Of a stretch of DNA of 64,000 nt, positions 28,001 through 39,083 are shown piece by piece; position 1 is the stretch's first letter, and each line of letters opens with the position of its first letter. The translations under genes were made by a program, and so were the position numbers. The stretch is from Brevibacillus antibioticus (lineage in GTDB: Bacteria; Bacillota; Bacilli; Brevibacillales; Brevibacillaceae): contig NZ_SZNK01000001.1 in assembly GCF_005217615.1 (NCBI RefSeq), forward strand, positions 825,501 through 889,500. Reading direction: 5' to 3'. The notes under the pieces were generated by a model. The model had not been told where the DNA came from and made no database searches. It saw only the letters and a list, made by a program, of their open reading frames with translations.

Positions 28001-28037
28001 AAAAAAGAACCTGGGCATTCCTACCAGGTTCTTTTTT
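28001..28037 (+). terminator. Terminator after hsp20 gene
   Basis: AAAAAAGAACCTGG/CCAGGTTCTTTTTT with a short loop; A-run and T-run flank it, so it could act in both directions. Confidence 0.9.
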
Positions 28038-28188
28038 ATTGCACATAAACGGACGCGATGATACAATCAGATCACGACTGCTTATTTATAGAAATGCATA
28101 GATATAACATCTTACACCTTAAACGTACCATGCTGTTGAACTCTTGTCAAATGTTTTTTCTCAATTTAATGGTTAGGGGAGATAGTGA

Positions 28189-30804
<2,616 letters not shown>

Positions 30805-30806
30805 TC

Positions 30807-30830
30807 AGGGGGCCTCGTGCCTCCTTTTTT
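30807..30830 (+). terminator. Terminator after rph
   Basis: Compact stem GGGGGC/GCCTCC then TTTTTT. Confidence 0.75.
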
Positions 30831-30840
30831 GTTTTTAGCC

Positions 30841-30878
30841 AAAATAAAAACAGTGTCAATGAAAAGCCATTAACACTG
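30841..30878 (-). terminator. Terminator of the gerP operon
   Basis: On the minus strand CAGTGTTAATG/CATTGACACTG followed by TTTTTATTTT, just past the gerPF stop. Confidence 0.8.
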
Positions 30879-30884
30879 CGAGGA

Positions 30885-31100
30885 TTAAATGTTCCCAAAC
30901 ATCGGTTGATCGACGACATTGGGGTCCAGTGTATTCGTAGCGTTGACACCATTGAGCGTGTTGACGACATTACCTGTGTTGCCGCCTCCTGAACCGGAGA
31001 ATGTCTTGGCGGCTGTTTTTGGCGATATGTTGAGCGTATCTCCGAAGTTAACGGTACCCGAATTATTATTAATATTGACAGCTCCAATGACAGAAGGCAC
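30885..31100 (-). CDS. gerPF: Spore germination protein GerPF
   Basis: 71-residue coat-associated protein of the GerPA/GerPF family, needed for germinants to pass the coat. MPSVIGAVNINNNSGTVNFGDTLNISPKTAAKTFSGSGGGNTG and the ending DPNVVDQPMFGN are typical. GTG start after GGGAGGGGG located in the end of gerPE. Last gene of the operon. Confidence 0.93.
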   Translation of the reverse strand: MPSVIGAVNINNNSGTVNFGDTLNISPKTAAKTFSGSGGGNTGNVVNTLNGVNATNTLDPNVVDQPMFGNI

Positions 31101-31103
31101 AGC

Positions 31104-31496
31104 CTACCCCCTCCCTCTAGTTGTCGGCTCTTCTTGGAAAATGTGACGAATATTTACGACTCGCGTTTCGAGTTTTATGGAATCGTTTGAACCAATATGG
31201 ACGACGGAGGATCCTGCCACGAAAGGGACTTCCACTTTTCGAATGAAAATGTACGGACAGTCGTGGAACGTATCGATGCAAATCGGATGTGAGAGATTAG
31301 GGGGAGTTAAAGGAACGGAAAAGGCCGAGTAATTCTCGAACATAAATTCATTTTCATAGAAGATGGCCTGCTCACGTTGGACGGCTAATATGTTCGTGAC
31401 AGCATCAATCTGCTGGGAATCACCTATTTGCAGAACAGATGAGGTATCGACCGAGAGAACATCCAGCTTACGGACATGACTGGTCCTTCGGTACAT
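31104..31496 (-). CDS. gerPE: Spore germination protein GerPE
   Basis: 130 residues; the family features VLSVDTSSVLQIGDSQQID and a later second VHIGSNDSIKLETRVVNIRHI are present, i.e. two IGD/IGS-type segments as in B. subtilis GerPE. ATG after AAGGAGGGTTGTCACC. Made in the mother cell and part of the coat permeability system. Confidence 0.92.
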   Translation of the reverse strand: MYRRTSHVRKLDVLSVDTSSVLQIGDSQQIDAVTNILAVQREQAIFYENEFMFENYSAFSVPLTPPNLSHPICIDTFHDCPYIFIRKVEVPFVAGSSVVHIGSNDSIKLETRVVNIRHIFQEEPTTRGRG

Positions 31497-31510
31497 GGTG
31501 ACAACCCTCC

Positions 31511-31702
31511 TTATGAAGCAGGCAGCGCAGTATCAATCGGGATCGTGGCTCCGACAATCATTGTTTCGGGTGGCGTTTCATAAATCGCTCTGAGATCTAC
31601 TGTCTGTGTGTCCCCAATAAACAAGGAAGCGGCAGAAGTGAGAGCACTGACGGAGACCTTCTTTACACAAATGGCTTCGTTTATCACTTGATACCTCATC
31701 AT
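31511..31702 (-). CDS. gerPD: Spore germination protein GerPD
   Basis: 63-residue protein with VKKVSVSALTSAASLFIGDTQTVDLRAIYETPPETMIVG, the GerPD pattern (IGDT...YDTPPE). The first two codons are both ATG; GAGGTG spacing favours the second (31699). Its start overlaps the gerPC stop. A second GerPD-like frame lies divergently at 32998. Confidence 0.9.
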   Translation of the reverse strand: MMRYQVINEAICVKKVSVSALTSAASLFIGDTQTVDLRAIYETPPETMIVGATIPIDTALPAS

Positions 31703-32313
31703 GGTTCGTTCACCTCACGAGGCAAATTTTTCAGGAATGTTTCGCAGGTCTTGTCGATATCCCGTTTCACTTTTTGGACGGTATTTTGTACGAAAACATC
31801 GAACTGCTCTGGTTCTAGTTCATCGGTCGAAAGCTCGCTCAGGTAATACTTAATCCGTTGATCGATCTGCTTTTTAATGTCATCCAAGATAAACGCTCGA
31901 TAATTGTTATCCAGTGGATAATTGCAATCTGTCTCGATTCTTTCAAGAACGAGGTAGGCATCTGTCTCCAAGTATTGATAAATTTCTTTCTGGACACGTT
32001 CAAAAAGTGGGGCATTGCTTTGGTGGGCATTAGGGATATCCATCGACTGATTGATAGAAAAATCACCGATTCCTGCATCATTTCCTTTCGGGTTTAAACC
32101 GATATTGAGAGTCCCTTCCAGTCGCTCAACCTTTAGCAGATCGAATTTGTACTCGTTTTTGATGACGGAAGGAATCTGTTTTTCCTTGAGATCATTTACA
32201 TCTTGTTGCAGCTGTTCAATCATTTGCTGCAATTTCTCGATCTTATTGTTTTGCAATTGTATATAGTCATGTAGCTGTTGAATATACTTCATCATTTCGG
32301 GATCCATGTACAT
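31699..32313 (-). CDS. gerPC: Spore germination protein GerPC
   Basis: About 204 residues: an N-terminal coiled coil (IQQLHDYIQLQNNKIEKLQQMIEQLQQDVNDL broken here by position 20-52) and the segment VERLEGTLNIGLNPKG, the part that resembles other GerP proteins, then a helical C-terminal domain. ATG 32313 lies 9 bases after AAGAAGG; an ATG three codons earlier abuts the site. Confidence 0.9.
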   Translation of the reverse strand: MYMDPEMMKYIQQLHDYIQLQNNKIEKLQQMIEQLQQDVNDLKEKQIPSVIKNEYKFDLLKVERLEGTLNIGLNPKGNDAGIGDFSINQSMDIPNAHQSNAPLFERVQKEIYQYLETDAYLVLERIETDCNYPLDNNYRAFILDDIKKQIDQRIKYYLSELSTDELEPEQFDVFVQNTVQKVKRDIDKTCETFLKNLPREVNEP

Positions 32314-32347
32314 GACGACCATCCTTCTTCATCTAGCATACAACGAA

Positions 32348-32602
32348 TTAGCCAAGCCGTGAAAGAGTACCAGGGCGTATGAGTGAAGGCTGAACCAATG
32401 GAATGAGGGGCACGAATTCTTCCGCACCGGTTCTGGGCTGCGGCCCCACCTGTGGAGCTGGCTCTGTGTATCCGCCGGTGTTGTACAGTTTGGATACGGG
32501 CTTAATAATCCCAGCGCTTCCTATTTGGCACACCGAAGAGTTGCTTATGCCTTCGATCTTGAGCGAATTGATTACGATATGTTGCGTCACAAAAAAATTC
32601 AT
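32348..32602 (-). CDS. gerPB: Spore germination protein GerPB
   Basis: 84 residues reading VTQHIVINSLKIEGISNSSVCQIGSAG, the standard GerPB N-terminus, followed by YNTGGYTEPAP and a Pro-rich tail. The start overlaps the gerPA stop (ATGA), indicating coupled translation. Confidence 0.93.
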   Translation of the reverse strand: MNFFVTQHIVINSLKIEGISNSSVCQIGSAGIIKPVSKLYNTGGYTEPAPQVGPQPRTGAEEFVPLIPLVQPSLIRPGTLSRLG

Positions 32603-32850
32603 GCGAAATCGCGTCCCTTTGCCCTGAAATCGTTCGTTTCTTCTACAAAAAGCGGGATATCATTGTCGGATTGTTCATTGACGTAGACGACGCTACGTGG
32701 AATTTTAAAGGACAGATTGGTACCAGAATTGAATGATCCTCCACCCGCGAAGGTTTTGGCATAAGTGGTAGGTGCGATTTTACGGACGTCTCCGACATTG
32801 AAAACGCCGCCCACGTTGTTTACATTGATGACTCCAACGAATGCTGGCAT
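32599..32850 (-). CDS. gerPA: Spore germination protein GerPA
   Basis: 83-residue GerPA/GerPF-type protein: MPAFVGVINVNNVGGVFNVG, then IAPTTYAKTFAGGGSFNSG. The C-terminus departs from GerPF, losing the NDP..DQ ending. The frame is open much further upstream on the minus strand but ATG 32850 is preceded by AAAAGGATG and fits the family length. First gene of the operon, behind a SigK-like promoter. Confidence 0.88.
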   Translation of the reverse strand: MPAFVGVINVNNVGGVFNVGDVRKIAPTTYAKTFAGGGSFNSGTNLSFKIPRSVVYVNEQSDNDIPLFVEETNDFRAKGRDFA

Positions 32851-32884
32851 GTTCGGCACATCCTTTTGGGAGAGATCCTCTCTG

Positions 32885-32912
32885 TATTGTATGTCGTAGG
32901 CCATTGGGTGTT
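32885..32912 (-). promoter_or_regulatory. SigK-type promoter of gerP operon
   Basis: On the minus strand AACA then 16 bp then CATACAATA, an exact fit to the SigK pattern (AC, N16-17, CATANNNTA), 35 bp before the GerPA start. gerP is a late mother-cell operon in B. subtilis. Confidence 0.75.
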
Positions 32913-32928
32913 CATACCTGTTTTTGCG

Positions 32929-32955
32929 ACCGAATTCATGTGAGCAGCATACGAT
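32929..32955 (+). promoter_or_regulatory. Divergent SigK-type promoter
   Basis: AC at 32929-32930, 17 bp, then CATACGAT at 32948-32955, driving the plus-strand GerPD-like frame. It is back to back with the gerP operon promoter. Confidence 0.6.
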
Positions 32956-32997
32956 GTATGGATAGGCACGAGTTTTAGGAAAAGGAGAAAAAGTTCC

Positions 32998-33195
32998 ATG
33001 AATATGAAGGTGACGAATAAAAAAATAGACGTCGGTGATTTCAGCTTTGGTGGGGTAAATAAGTCGTCGATTGTGCTGATTGGGGACACAGATGTCCTGT
33101 CCTGCTTCTCTATTTTTGATACGCCGCCACATGCCGTGATTTATTCACCGCAGGTTCCTCTCCAGCCGTTAGACATTGGTTTGCGAAGAGGGTAG
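32998..33195 (+). CDS. GerPD-like spore protein (paralogue)
   Basis: 65-residue frame: IDVGDFSFGGVNKSSIVLIGDTDVLSCFSIFDTPPHAVIY. The IGDT...IFDTPP core is closer to B. subtilis GerPD than the operon copy. ATG follows AAAAGGAGAAAAAGTTCC. Expected to be a mother-cell coat protein under the divergent SigK-like promoter. It converges with sqhC, with 8 bp between the stops. Confidence 0.8.
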   Translation: MNMKVTNKKIDVGDFSFGGVNKSSIVLIGDTDVLSCFSIFDTPPHAVIYSPQVPLQPLDIGLRRG

Positions 33196-33203
33196 AAGTG
33201 TTT

Positions 33204-35102
33204 TTACATGTTCGCATATTTAGCTTGGTAGTGGCTGAGAGCCAGCAACGGCCAAATCCAGCGATAGCTGTGATAAGCAAAGTAAGTGCCGCCAGGACGT
33301 CCTCCGCCAGTCGGGTAGCGAGTCGTCCAGTCATTTGCTTGATTGTGAGTGAGCAAATGGTGAATCCCTCGTTGCAGCTCTGCTGTCGGCTTTGGTGACA
33401 CGGCTATCAGTGCATCGGTTGCCCATGCCGTCTGCGAGGGAGTACTTGCTCCTAGGGGGACGTACGTTTTTTTCTGGTCGCTTTGGCAGGATTCCCCCCA
33501 GCCGCCGTCGGGATTCTGGTTGGCAACCAGCCACGCAACCGCTTTTTGGATGGCGGGATCAGTAGGGGAAAAGCCAACCGCCATCAGCCCGGTAATTGCA
33601 GCCCATGTACCGTATAGGTAAGCAATCCCCCAACGCCCATACCAGGAGCCGTCTGACTCTTGATGTTTGAGAAGCCAGCGGACTCCTTTTTCTACATGGG
33701 GATCAGTCAATGCTCGCCCGGCATCGTTTCCGAGGAATTCTAAGGTTCTGCCTGTCAAATCGGCAGAGGACGGATCTGTACTGACGGTATCGGCTCCTTC
33801 GATCGGCAGGTGGCGAATGAAATCAGCATCTGTATTTCGTTCAAAAGCAGGCCAGCCCCCATCGTCGTTTTGCATGGATAAGAGCCATTCGAGACCGCGT
33901 TTCCAAGCGGCTGCTGATGTTATATTCGTACGGGCGAGCAGGCGCAGAGAGCGCAGAGCTGCCGTCGTATCATCAATATCCGGGTTCATGGTGTTGTAGT
34001 CAGAAAAGCCCCAACCGCCAGGCTTTCCTGTTGGATTGCGGATTTTCCAGTCACCGTACGTATGCTGCTGCTTTTGGAGAAGGTAACGATTTGCTTTTTG
34101 AATTGCGGGATGTGTGGTAGAAAGTCCGCTTTTTTGCAGAGAAGAAGCCAAGAGTGCCGTGTCCCAGACGGCTGAGGTAGCTAGCTGCAAGTGTGCGCCG
34201 TTTTCATATTCGTAGACACTATTCATAAGCCCCTGCATCGCTTTTTGGATAAGTGGGTCTTTCGGAGAAAACCCCTGAGCGAGCAGCGCAAATATCATGA
34301 AAAAGGTAGAGGTCGAATAATTGTACAGAGTACCGTCCGGCTCGATTCGCGCCAGGATGTATTGTTCCAGGCGTCGTAGGGCGAGCTTGTGTAGTTGTCC
34401 GGGTAAAAAGGGGAGACGCTGCAAGGAATCGTGGATAGTGGCGAGGAACGATTGCCCCTCTTTGAGGAAATTCTCTAGGAATCGATGTGGATATAGACCA
34501 CGAGAGATAGGTGTATCTGCGTATAGATCGGACAAGTCTGGCGCATTGTCAGGCTTTTTTACATAGTTGCGATCAGCCACAATCATCATGGGGGCAAGAT
34601 GGACACGTGCGTACCCGACAAAATCGTAAAAGCTGACAGGGGAGCTCGGGGGAAATAGAGCAATCTCGACGGGAACGAGAAAATGCGAGGGCCACTGGTA
34701 TTGGCCTGTCAAGGCTGTAGAGAATTTGGTTAGCATGTTCGCTTGTGTCAGCCCACCCTTTTCCAAGATAAACGAACGAGCCAGAGCCATTCTCGGTTCG
34801 TTCTTCGTATATTTGCCTGATAGCAGAAGGGCGTAATACGAATCAATCGTCGTAGACAGATGACCTTCATACTCATCTGGATACAGCTTCCATGCTCCAT
34901 TATCGTGTTGGAGAGACGTGATGTGAGCAGTGAGCTTCTCCATCAAACGCTCATCATGAATACCAAGCGTGCGCAATAGGATGATCATGTGAGAATCTGT
35001 CATCGGTGAGCTTTCCAGACAAAAGCGCCAAGTGCCATCCTCTTGTTGGCGCTGTAACAAAAAGGCTTGAATGCGGTTGATTTCTTGCAGGACTTCACGC
35101 AA
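33204..35102 (-). CDS. sqhC: Sporulenol synthase / squalene-hopene cyclase family
   Basis: Terpene cyclase with alpha/alpha barrels and QW repeats (QNDDGGWPAFE, QESDGSWYGRWG, QNPDGGWGES). The catalytic acid motif DIDD lies at 375-378. The protein follows B. subtilis SqhC, which cyclises tetraprenyl-curcumene to sporulenol in spores. TTG at 35102 sits 6 bases after GGGAGGTG and gives 632 residues, the same length as SqhC; longer starts back to 35249 would overlap the divergent gene. Associated with the inner membrane as a monotopic enzyme. Confidence 0.92.
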   Translation of the reverse strand: MREVLQEINRIQAFLLQRQQEDGTWRFCLESSPMTDSHMIILLRTLGIHDERLMEKLTAHITSLQHDNGAWKLYPDEYEGHLSTTIDSYYALLLSGKYTKNEPRMALARSFILEKGGLTQANMLTKFSTALTGQYQWPSHFLVPVEIALFPPSSPVSFYDFVGYARVHLAPMMIVADRNYVKKPDNAPDLSDLYADTPISRGLYPHRFLENFLKEGQSFLATIHDSLQRLPFLPGQLHKLALRRLEQYILARIEPDGTLYNYSTSTFFMIFALLAQGFSPKDPLIQKAMQGLMNSVYEYENGAHLQLATSAVWDTALLASSLQKSGLSTTHPAIQKANRYLLQKQQHTYGDWKIRNPTGKPGGWGFSDYNTMNPDIDDTTAALRSLRLLARTNITSAAAWKRGLEWLLSMQNDDGGWPAFERNTDADFIRHLPIEGADTVSTDPSSADLTGRTLEFLGNDAGRALTDPHVEKGVRWLLKHQESDGSWYGRWGIAYLYGTWAAITGLMAVGFSPTDPAIQKAVAWLVANQNPDGGWGESCQSDQKKTYVPLGASTPSQTAWATDALIAVSPKPTAELQRGIHHLLTHNQANDWTTRYPTGGGRPGGTYFAYHSYRWIWPLLALSHYQAKYANM

Positions 35103-35158
35103 CTCATTCACCTCCCGATAAAATACAACGTCTGAGAAAGAGAGGGGGAAGAGCATCG

Positions 35159-36292
35159 ATGGGTTTGTCGTGGTATCAATACGCATCACGTCTGCCACTT
35201 GCCATGAATCTGGGGAAAGTCCGTACGGCGACGGCACCTTTGCCAGCACAAGATCAAAAGACGGTAGAGCGGATTAGACAGGAGACGCTCGCCCACAACC
35301 GTGACAACATAGACAGAACGCGCGCCTATTTGTCGTTTTTTCGAAAGCATCCACAAATTCATTGGGCGTTATTGGCCCATCTCGTATCGCGCAATGCGGG
35401 ATGGAGTATGACCGATTTACGGGGAGAATTATTGCCTCATTTGCTTCGAACAAAAGAGCAGCAGGATTATTTTTCGTTTTTGGAGCGGGGAAACTGGCTG
35501 ATTTTTTACGATGCGTACCCTCAATTGTTACTGTATGAAGAGAGTGTTAGGCGACAGACCAACCTTTTTTATTTATTGCCTCATCTGGGCGTCTCTACTT
35601 TCATGCAGGCGATTTGGAATCATTTTTGGAAGAAAACTGACAAAGAGCTGCTCGCCATTGGTTTGATTATCAATGAACAAAACTACTTGGAAGAACAGGT
35701 CATGAAAGACCCGGGCTATCATAATACAGTTGTCCGTACCATCCCGTTTGCCTTGCAGGAGCTTTTGCAACTGAATTTGATCTTACTTCCCCACCGGAAA
35801 GAGGCTGATGCGCAGGGAGGCTCCTTGCAGCTCGCAGGTGAGCGAGTGTTTCATTTTGCCTCCTTACCAGAGAGAATCAGCCTGGGAAAAAGGCTGTACA
35901 GTCTGCTGTTCGGGGGTACGAATAGGCAGGAGGCAGCATACGCTTGGGCAATGGAACAGCCACACACAGGCTCGCGAAAAGATTATTGGCCCCATCTTTT
36001 TCACGATGTGAATGATACAGCTCCCGGAGGGTCTTACCAGGTAAAACTCATGAACTGTCAGCTGCGCCAAGGGGCAAAGCGGCTGTTTTCCCCAACGCTG
36101 CGTCAAGTTTGGAAGCCTATCCACCATGAGCCGCCAAAGGAGTTAGATTGGTACAAAAACAAAAGCGATGTATGGCGGGCGCTGACTCGACCGGAGAAGA
36201 CAGCCAATGCAGCAGAGATGAGTGAGGCGTATTGCCAGGCGTTGGCCAAAATCGAATGGGCTGTCGCAGCCAGAACGAGAATACTTGGCTAA
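35159..36292 (+). CDS. DUF2515 family protein
   Basis: 377-residue protein of unknown function, resembling YppC of B. subtilis (DUF2515). Seen: LVSRNAGWSMTDLRGELLPHLL, FLERGNWLIFYDAYPQLLLYE and YQVKLMNCQLRQGAKRLFSPTLRQVW. No signal peptide or membrane segments are obvious; rich in aromatic residues. ATG after GAGGGGGAAGAG. Divergent from sqhC with only 56 bp between starts, so both promoters must overlap or extend into the genes. Confidence 0.75.
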   Translation: MGLSWYQYASRLPLAMNLGKVRTATAPLPAQDQKTVERIRQETLAHNRDNIDRTRAYLSFFRKHPQIHWALLAHLVSRNAGWSMTDLRGELLPHLLRTKEQQDYFSFLERGNWLIFYDAYPQLLLYEESVRRQTNLFYLLPHLGVSTFMQAIWNHFWKKTDKELLAIGLIINEQNYLEEQVMKDPGYHNTVVRTIPFALQELLQLNLILLPHRKEADAQGGSLQLAGERVFHFASLPERISLGKRLYSLLFGGTNRQEAAYAWAMEQPHTGSRKDYWPHLFHDVNDTAPGGSYQVKLMNCQLRQGAKRLFSPTLRQVWKPIHHEPPKELDWYKNKSDVWRALTRPEKTANAAEMSEAYCQALAKIEWAVAARTRILG

Positions 36293-36377
36293 CTTGTAGT
36301 AAAATAGAGAGGAATACAGAACGTAAGACTGATCCTCGACGGGTTGCTTAGAGAGTTTTAGAAGGAGCGATTATCAT

Positions 36378-38636
36378 TTGAAGACACTAATTATTGCGGA
36401 GAAACCTGACATGGGACGAAATATTGCCGCCGCAATAGATCCTAAAGCGAAAAATCACCGCACCTATTTAGAAGGTGAAAAATACATTATTACGTGGGCA
36501 ATCGGGCACTTAATTGAACTGGCGGAACCGGAGGCGTACGACCAAAAATATAAAAAGTGGAACATCAATGATCTTCCTATCATTCCCGAGCCATTTAAGC
36601 TAGTGCCCAATCGGAAAACAATCGATCAGCTAAAAATGATCGGGCAGTTGGCCAAACGAAGCAATCTGCTGATTAATGCATGCGATGCCGGGCGGGAAGG
36701 TCAACACATCTTTTCGCTCATTCAGCGACATCTAAAATTGAGTCAACCTGTTAAAAGACTGTGGATCTCGGACTTGACCCCTGAAACGATCAGGAAAGGA
36801 TTTGCGGAGATGAAGGATGCCGCAGCCTATGAAAACTTAACGAGGGCAGCAAAAGCTCGTAGTGAAGCCGATTGGCTAATCGGGATGAATGGCTCACGTG
36901 CGTTTACGACCAAACATAACGTGCTCCTATCTGTCGGACGAGTACAGACCCCTGTCCTTGCTCTCATTTATGATCGACAGAAACAGATTGAGGCTTTCTC
37001 ATCAGTTACGTTTTATCAATTGGAAGGGCAGTTTTCGCAGGGGGAGAGGACGTACAAGGGTATTTGGCAAGGTGATCGCTTAACCGATCCATCTAAAGCA
37101 GAAATGTTGGCTCGTAAAGTGAAAGGAAAACAAGGGCGGATCGCATCCTACGAAGTAAAAGATACCAAGGAGTATCCATTCAAGCTGTATGACCTGACAT
37201 TGCTGCAACGTGAGGCCAATGGCAAGTACGGTTTTTCCGCCAAGAAAACCTTGGATATCGCACAGGCACTCTATGAAAAACACAAGGTGATCTCTTATCC
37301 GAGAACGAATTCCAACTATGTGACAGAGCAAAATATTCCCGAAATGCACAACACCCTGTCGTCCTTACAAGGAACTGGATATGACGCTCTGGTAAAGGGT
37401 GCAAACCGTAGTTTGGTCCATAAAGGCAACAAATCTATATGTAATCCAGCAAAAGTAGACGACCACCATGCGATCCTGCCGACAAATCGTAAGGCTTCAG
37501 GGCTTACGCCAGATGAGCAGAAGTTGTACGATTTGATCGTTCGCCGCTTTCTGTCACAGTTTTATCCGCCAGCGGAATATAAGATGCATACGGTCATAAC
37601 CAACGTGGAAAATGAATTGTTCAAAACGTCGGTGAAAGAACGCAAAAGTCTCGGGTGGAAGATTATTTATGCCGATCAGCAGAAGGAAAAGCCCAAGAAT
37701 GGAAAAGGTACGGCCAAAGAAGAAGAGGATAAAGAAGAGATTGAAGTGAACGAGCCTTTTATCATTCAATCCGATGCCAGCGTAGTATGCTCGGATGCTA
37801 TGGTAAAGGAGAAAGAAACACAGCCGCCCAAGCATTTTACGGAAGGAACGCTTCTAAAGGCGATGGAAAGCGCAGGCAAGCAAATCGAGGACGAGGAACT
37901 GCGTGATGCGATGAAAGAATCTGGTCTGGGAACGCCAGCAACTCGTGCCGCTACCATCGAACGACTGAAAAAGGTCGGATACGTTGAGATGCAGGGGAAA
38001 AAGGTTCAACTTACGCTAAAAGGCCGTACCGTTATCGAATTGATTAGGGGAGCAGGTATCGAACTTTTAACCTCTCCTGAAATGACGGGGCATTGGGAGC
38101 GCCGCTTAAATGAGATCTCCCGAGGAACCGCCGCTGACGGACAATTTATGGAGAATGTGAAGAAATTCGCTACGATGATCGTAGAAAAGGTTCGCGTACA
38201 ATCTCGCGCTGAGAAGACTTTGTTTGAGAGTGAGAGTACCACGCAGAAAGGATCTTCGAAAACAAGAGGACGAGCTGGCGGGCGAAGTACAGGCAAATCA
38301 GGTGGCAGGACTGTCACAACAAAGGCTTCAACTCGAGGCGCAGCAAAGATCACTACTACAACTTCGAGTATCATCACCAAATGTCCACGACCGGGTTGCG
38401 GAGGCGCCATTTTCATGGGACGCAAAGGTTACGGATGTTCGAATTACAACGTGGGCTGTAAATTCGTTATATGGAAAGAGAATTACGGGCGTATGCTGAC
38501 GGATACACAGATTAAAGCCCTCATTGAAAAAGGCAAAACGGGTAAAATGAAGCTTGAGCGTCAGGATGGGACACCATTTCAAGCAAAACTTATTTTGAAA
38601 AGTGTAGAATCGGGCGAGCTTACTTTCGAACAGTAA
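36378..38636 (+). CDS. topB: DNA topoisomerase III
   Basis: Type IA topoisomerase that passes single strands and decatenates DNA. TOPRIM domain at the N-terminus (IIAEKPDMGRNIAAAI, INACDAGREGQHIF), active Tyr307 in VISYPRTNSNYV, LGTPATRAATIERL near the C-terminal third, and an added C-terminal zinc-ribbon (CPRPGCGG...YGCSNYNVGCKF) plus a short tail. 752 residues. TTG start 9 bases after AAGGAG. The last 37 codons recur in degraded form at 40763-40874. Confidence 0.94.
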   Translation: MKTLIIAEKPDMGRNIAAAIDPKAKNHRTYLEGEKYIITWAIGHLIELAEPEAYDQKYKKWNINDLPIIPEPFKLVPNRKTIDQLKMIGQLAKRSNLLINACDAGREGQHIFSLIQRHLKLSQPVKRLWISDLTPETIRKGFAEMKDAAAYENLTRAAKARSEADWLIGMNGSRAFTTKHNVLLSVGRVQTPVLALIYDRQKQIEAFSSVTFYQLEGQFSQGERTYKGIWQGDRLTDPSKAEMLARKVKGKQGRIASYEVKDTKEYPFKLYDLTLLQREANGKYGFSAKKTLDIAQALYEKHKVISYPRTNSNYVTEQNIPEMHNTLSSLQGTGYDALVKGANRSLVHKGNKSICNPAKVDDHHAILPTNRKASGLTPDEQKLYDLIVRRFLSQFYPPAEYKMHTVITNVENELFKTSVKERKSLGWKIIYADQQKEKPKNGKGTAKEEEDKEEIEVNEPFIIQSDASVVCSDAMVKEKETQPPKHFTEGTLLKAMESAGKQIEDEELRDAMKESGLGTPATRAATIERLKKVGYVEMQGKKVQLTLKGRTVIELIRGAGIELLTSPEMTGHWERRLNEISRGTAADGQFMENVKKFATMIVEKVRVQSRAEKTLFESESTTQKGSSKTRGRAGGRSTGKSGGRTVTTKASTRGAAKITTTTSSIITKCPRPGCGGAIFMGRKGYGCSNYNVGCKFVIWKENYGRMLTDTQIKALIEKGKTGKMKLERQDGTPFQAKLILKSVESGELTFEQ

Positions 38637-38775
38637 TTTTTTGTGACACGTAAATCACCAATTTGTTTATTCAAAATAATGTTCTAGACCGGAGATGTTG
38701 ATCCTACGCAATTCTTGGATAAAAAAATCTCTAGCCTTAGAAAAATAAGTTATATACTGACCACAATATATAATA

Positions 38776-38826
38776 CAGCGGCAACCTAAGACCTGAAAAT
38801 AAGTCTTAGGCTGGCCGCTGTTTTTT
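38776..38826 (+). terminator. Terminator downstream of topB
   Basis: Two-part stem: outer CAGCGGC/GCCGCTG, inner CCTAAGAC/GTCTTAGG, then TTTTTT. It lies 140 bp after topB; the intervening 38637-38775 is AT-rich with no frame I can support, and 38827-38977 is likewise empty. Confidence 0.8.
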
Positions 38827-38977
38827 AAATGTTAGGAAGTCTATTTTCTTTTCGGTTACTCTTCGAAAATACGGAAATGTACCCTTGAATCCACGTTCGC
38901 GTAAGCTGGGAATAACGATGTTTTTCAGTGAGTTAAGCATTTTATCTCTTTCTACTGACAACTACAATTACCCCAAC

Positions 38978-39079
38978 TTATTTCTTTGCTCGGTTAGACA
39001 CTGGATTCGATAATTCGCTGTAGGGACGGTTGTCACCGAAGTTGGGAAGCACTGGCACGAGCGGCTCGCTGTCGGGCAT
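38978..39079 (-). CDS. Short GC-rich frame after the acetyltransferase, probable truncated gene
   Basis: 33 codons starting 5 bases after the acetyltransferase stop: MPDSEPLVPVLPNFGDNRPY then an AT-rich ending to a stop. Codons are GC-rich for about the first 22 residues and ordinary after that, suggesting the start of a foreign gene cut by a junction near 39010-39020. No family recognised. Confidence 0.3.
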   Translation of the reverse strand: MPDSEPLVPVLPNFGDNRPYSELSNPVSNRAKK

Positions 39080-39083
39080 GAGT

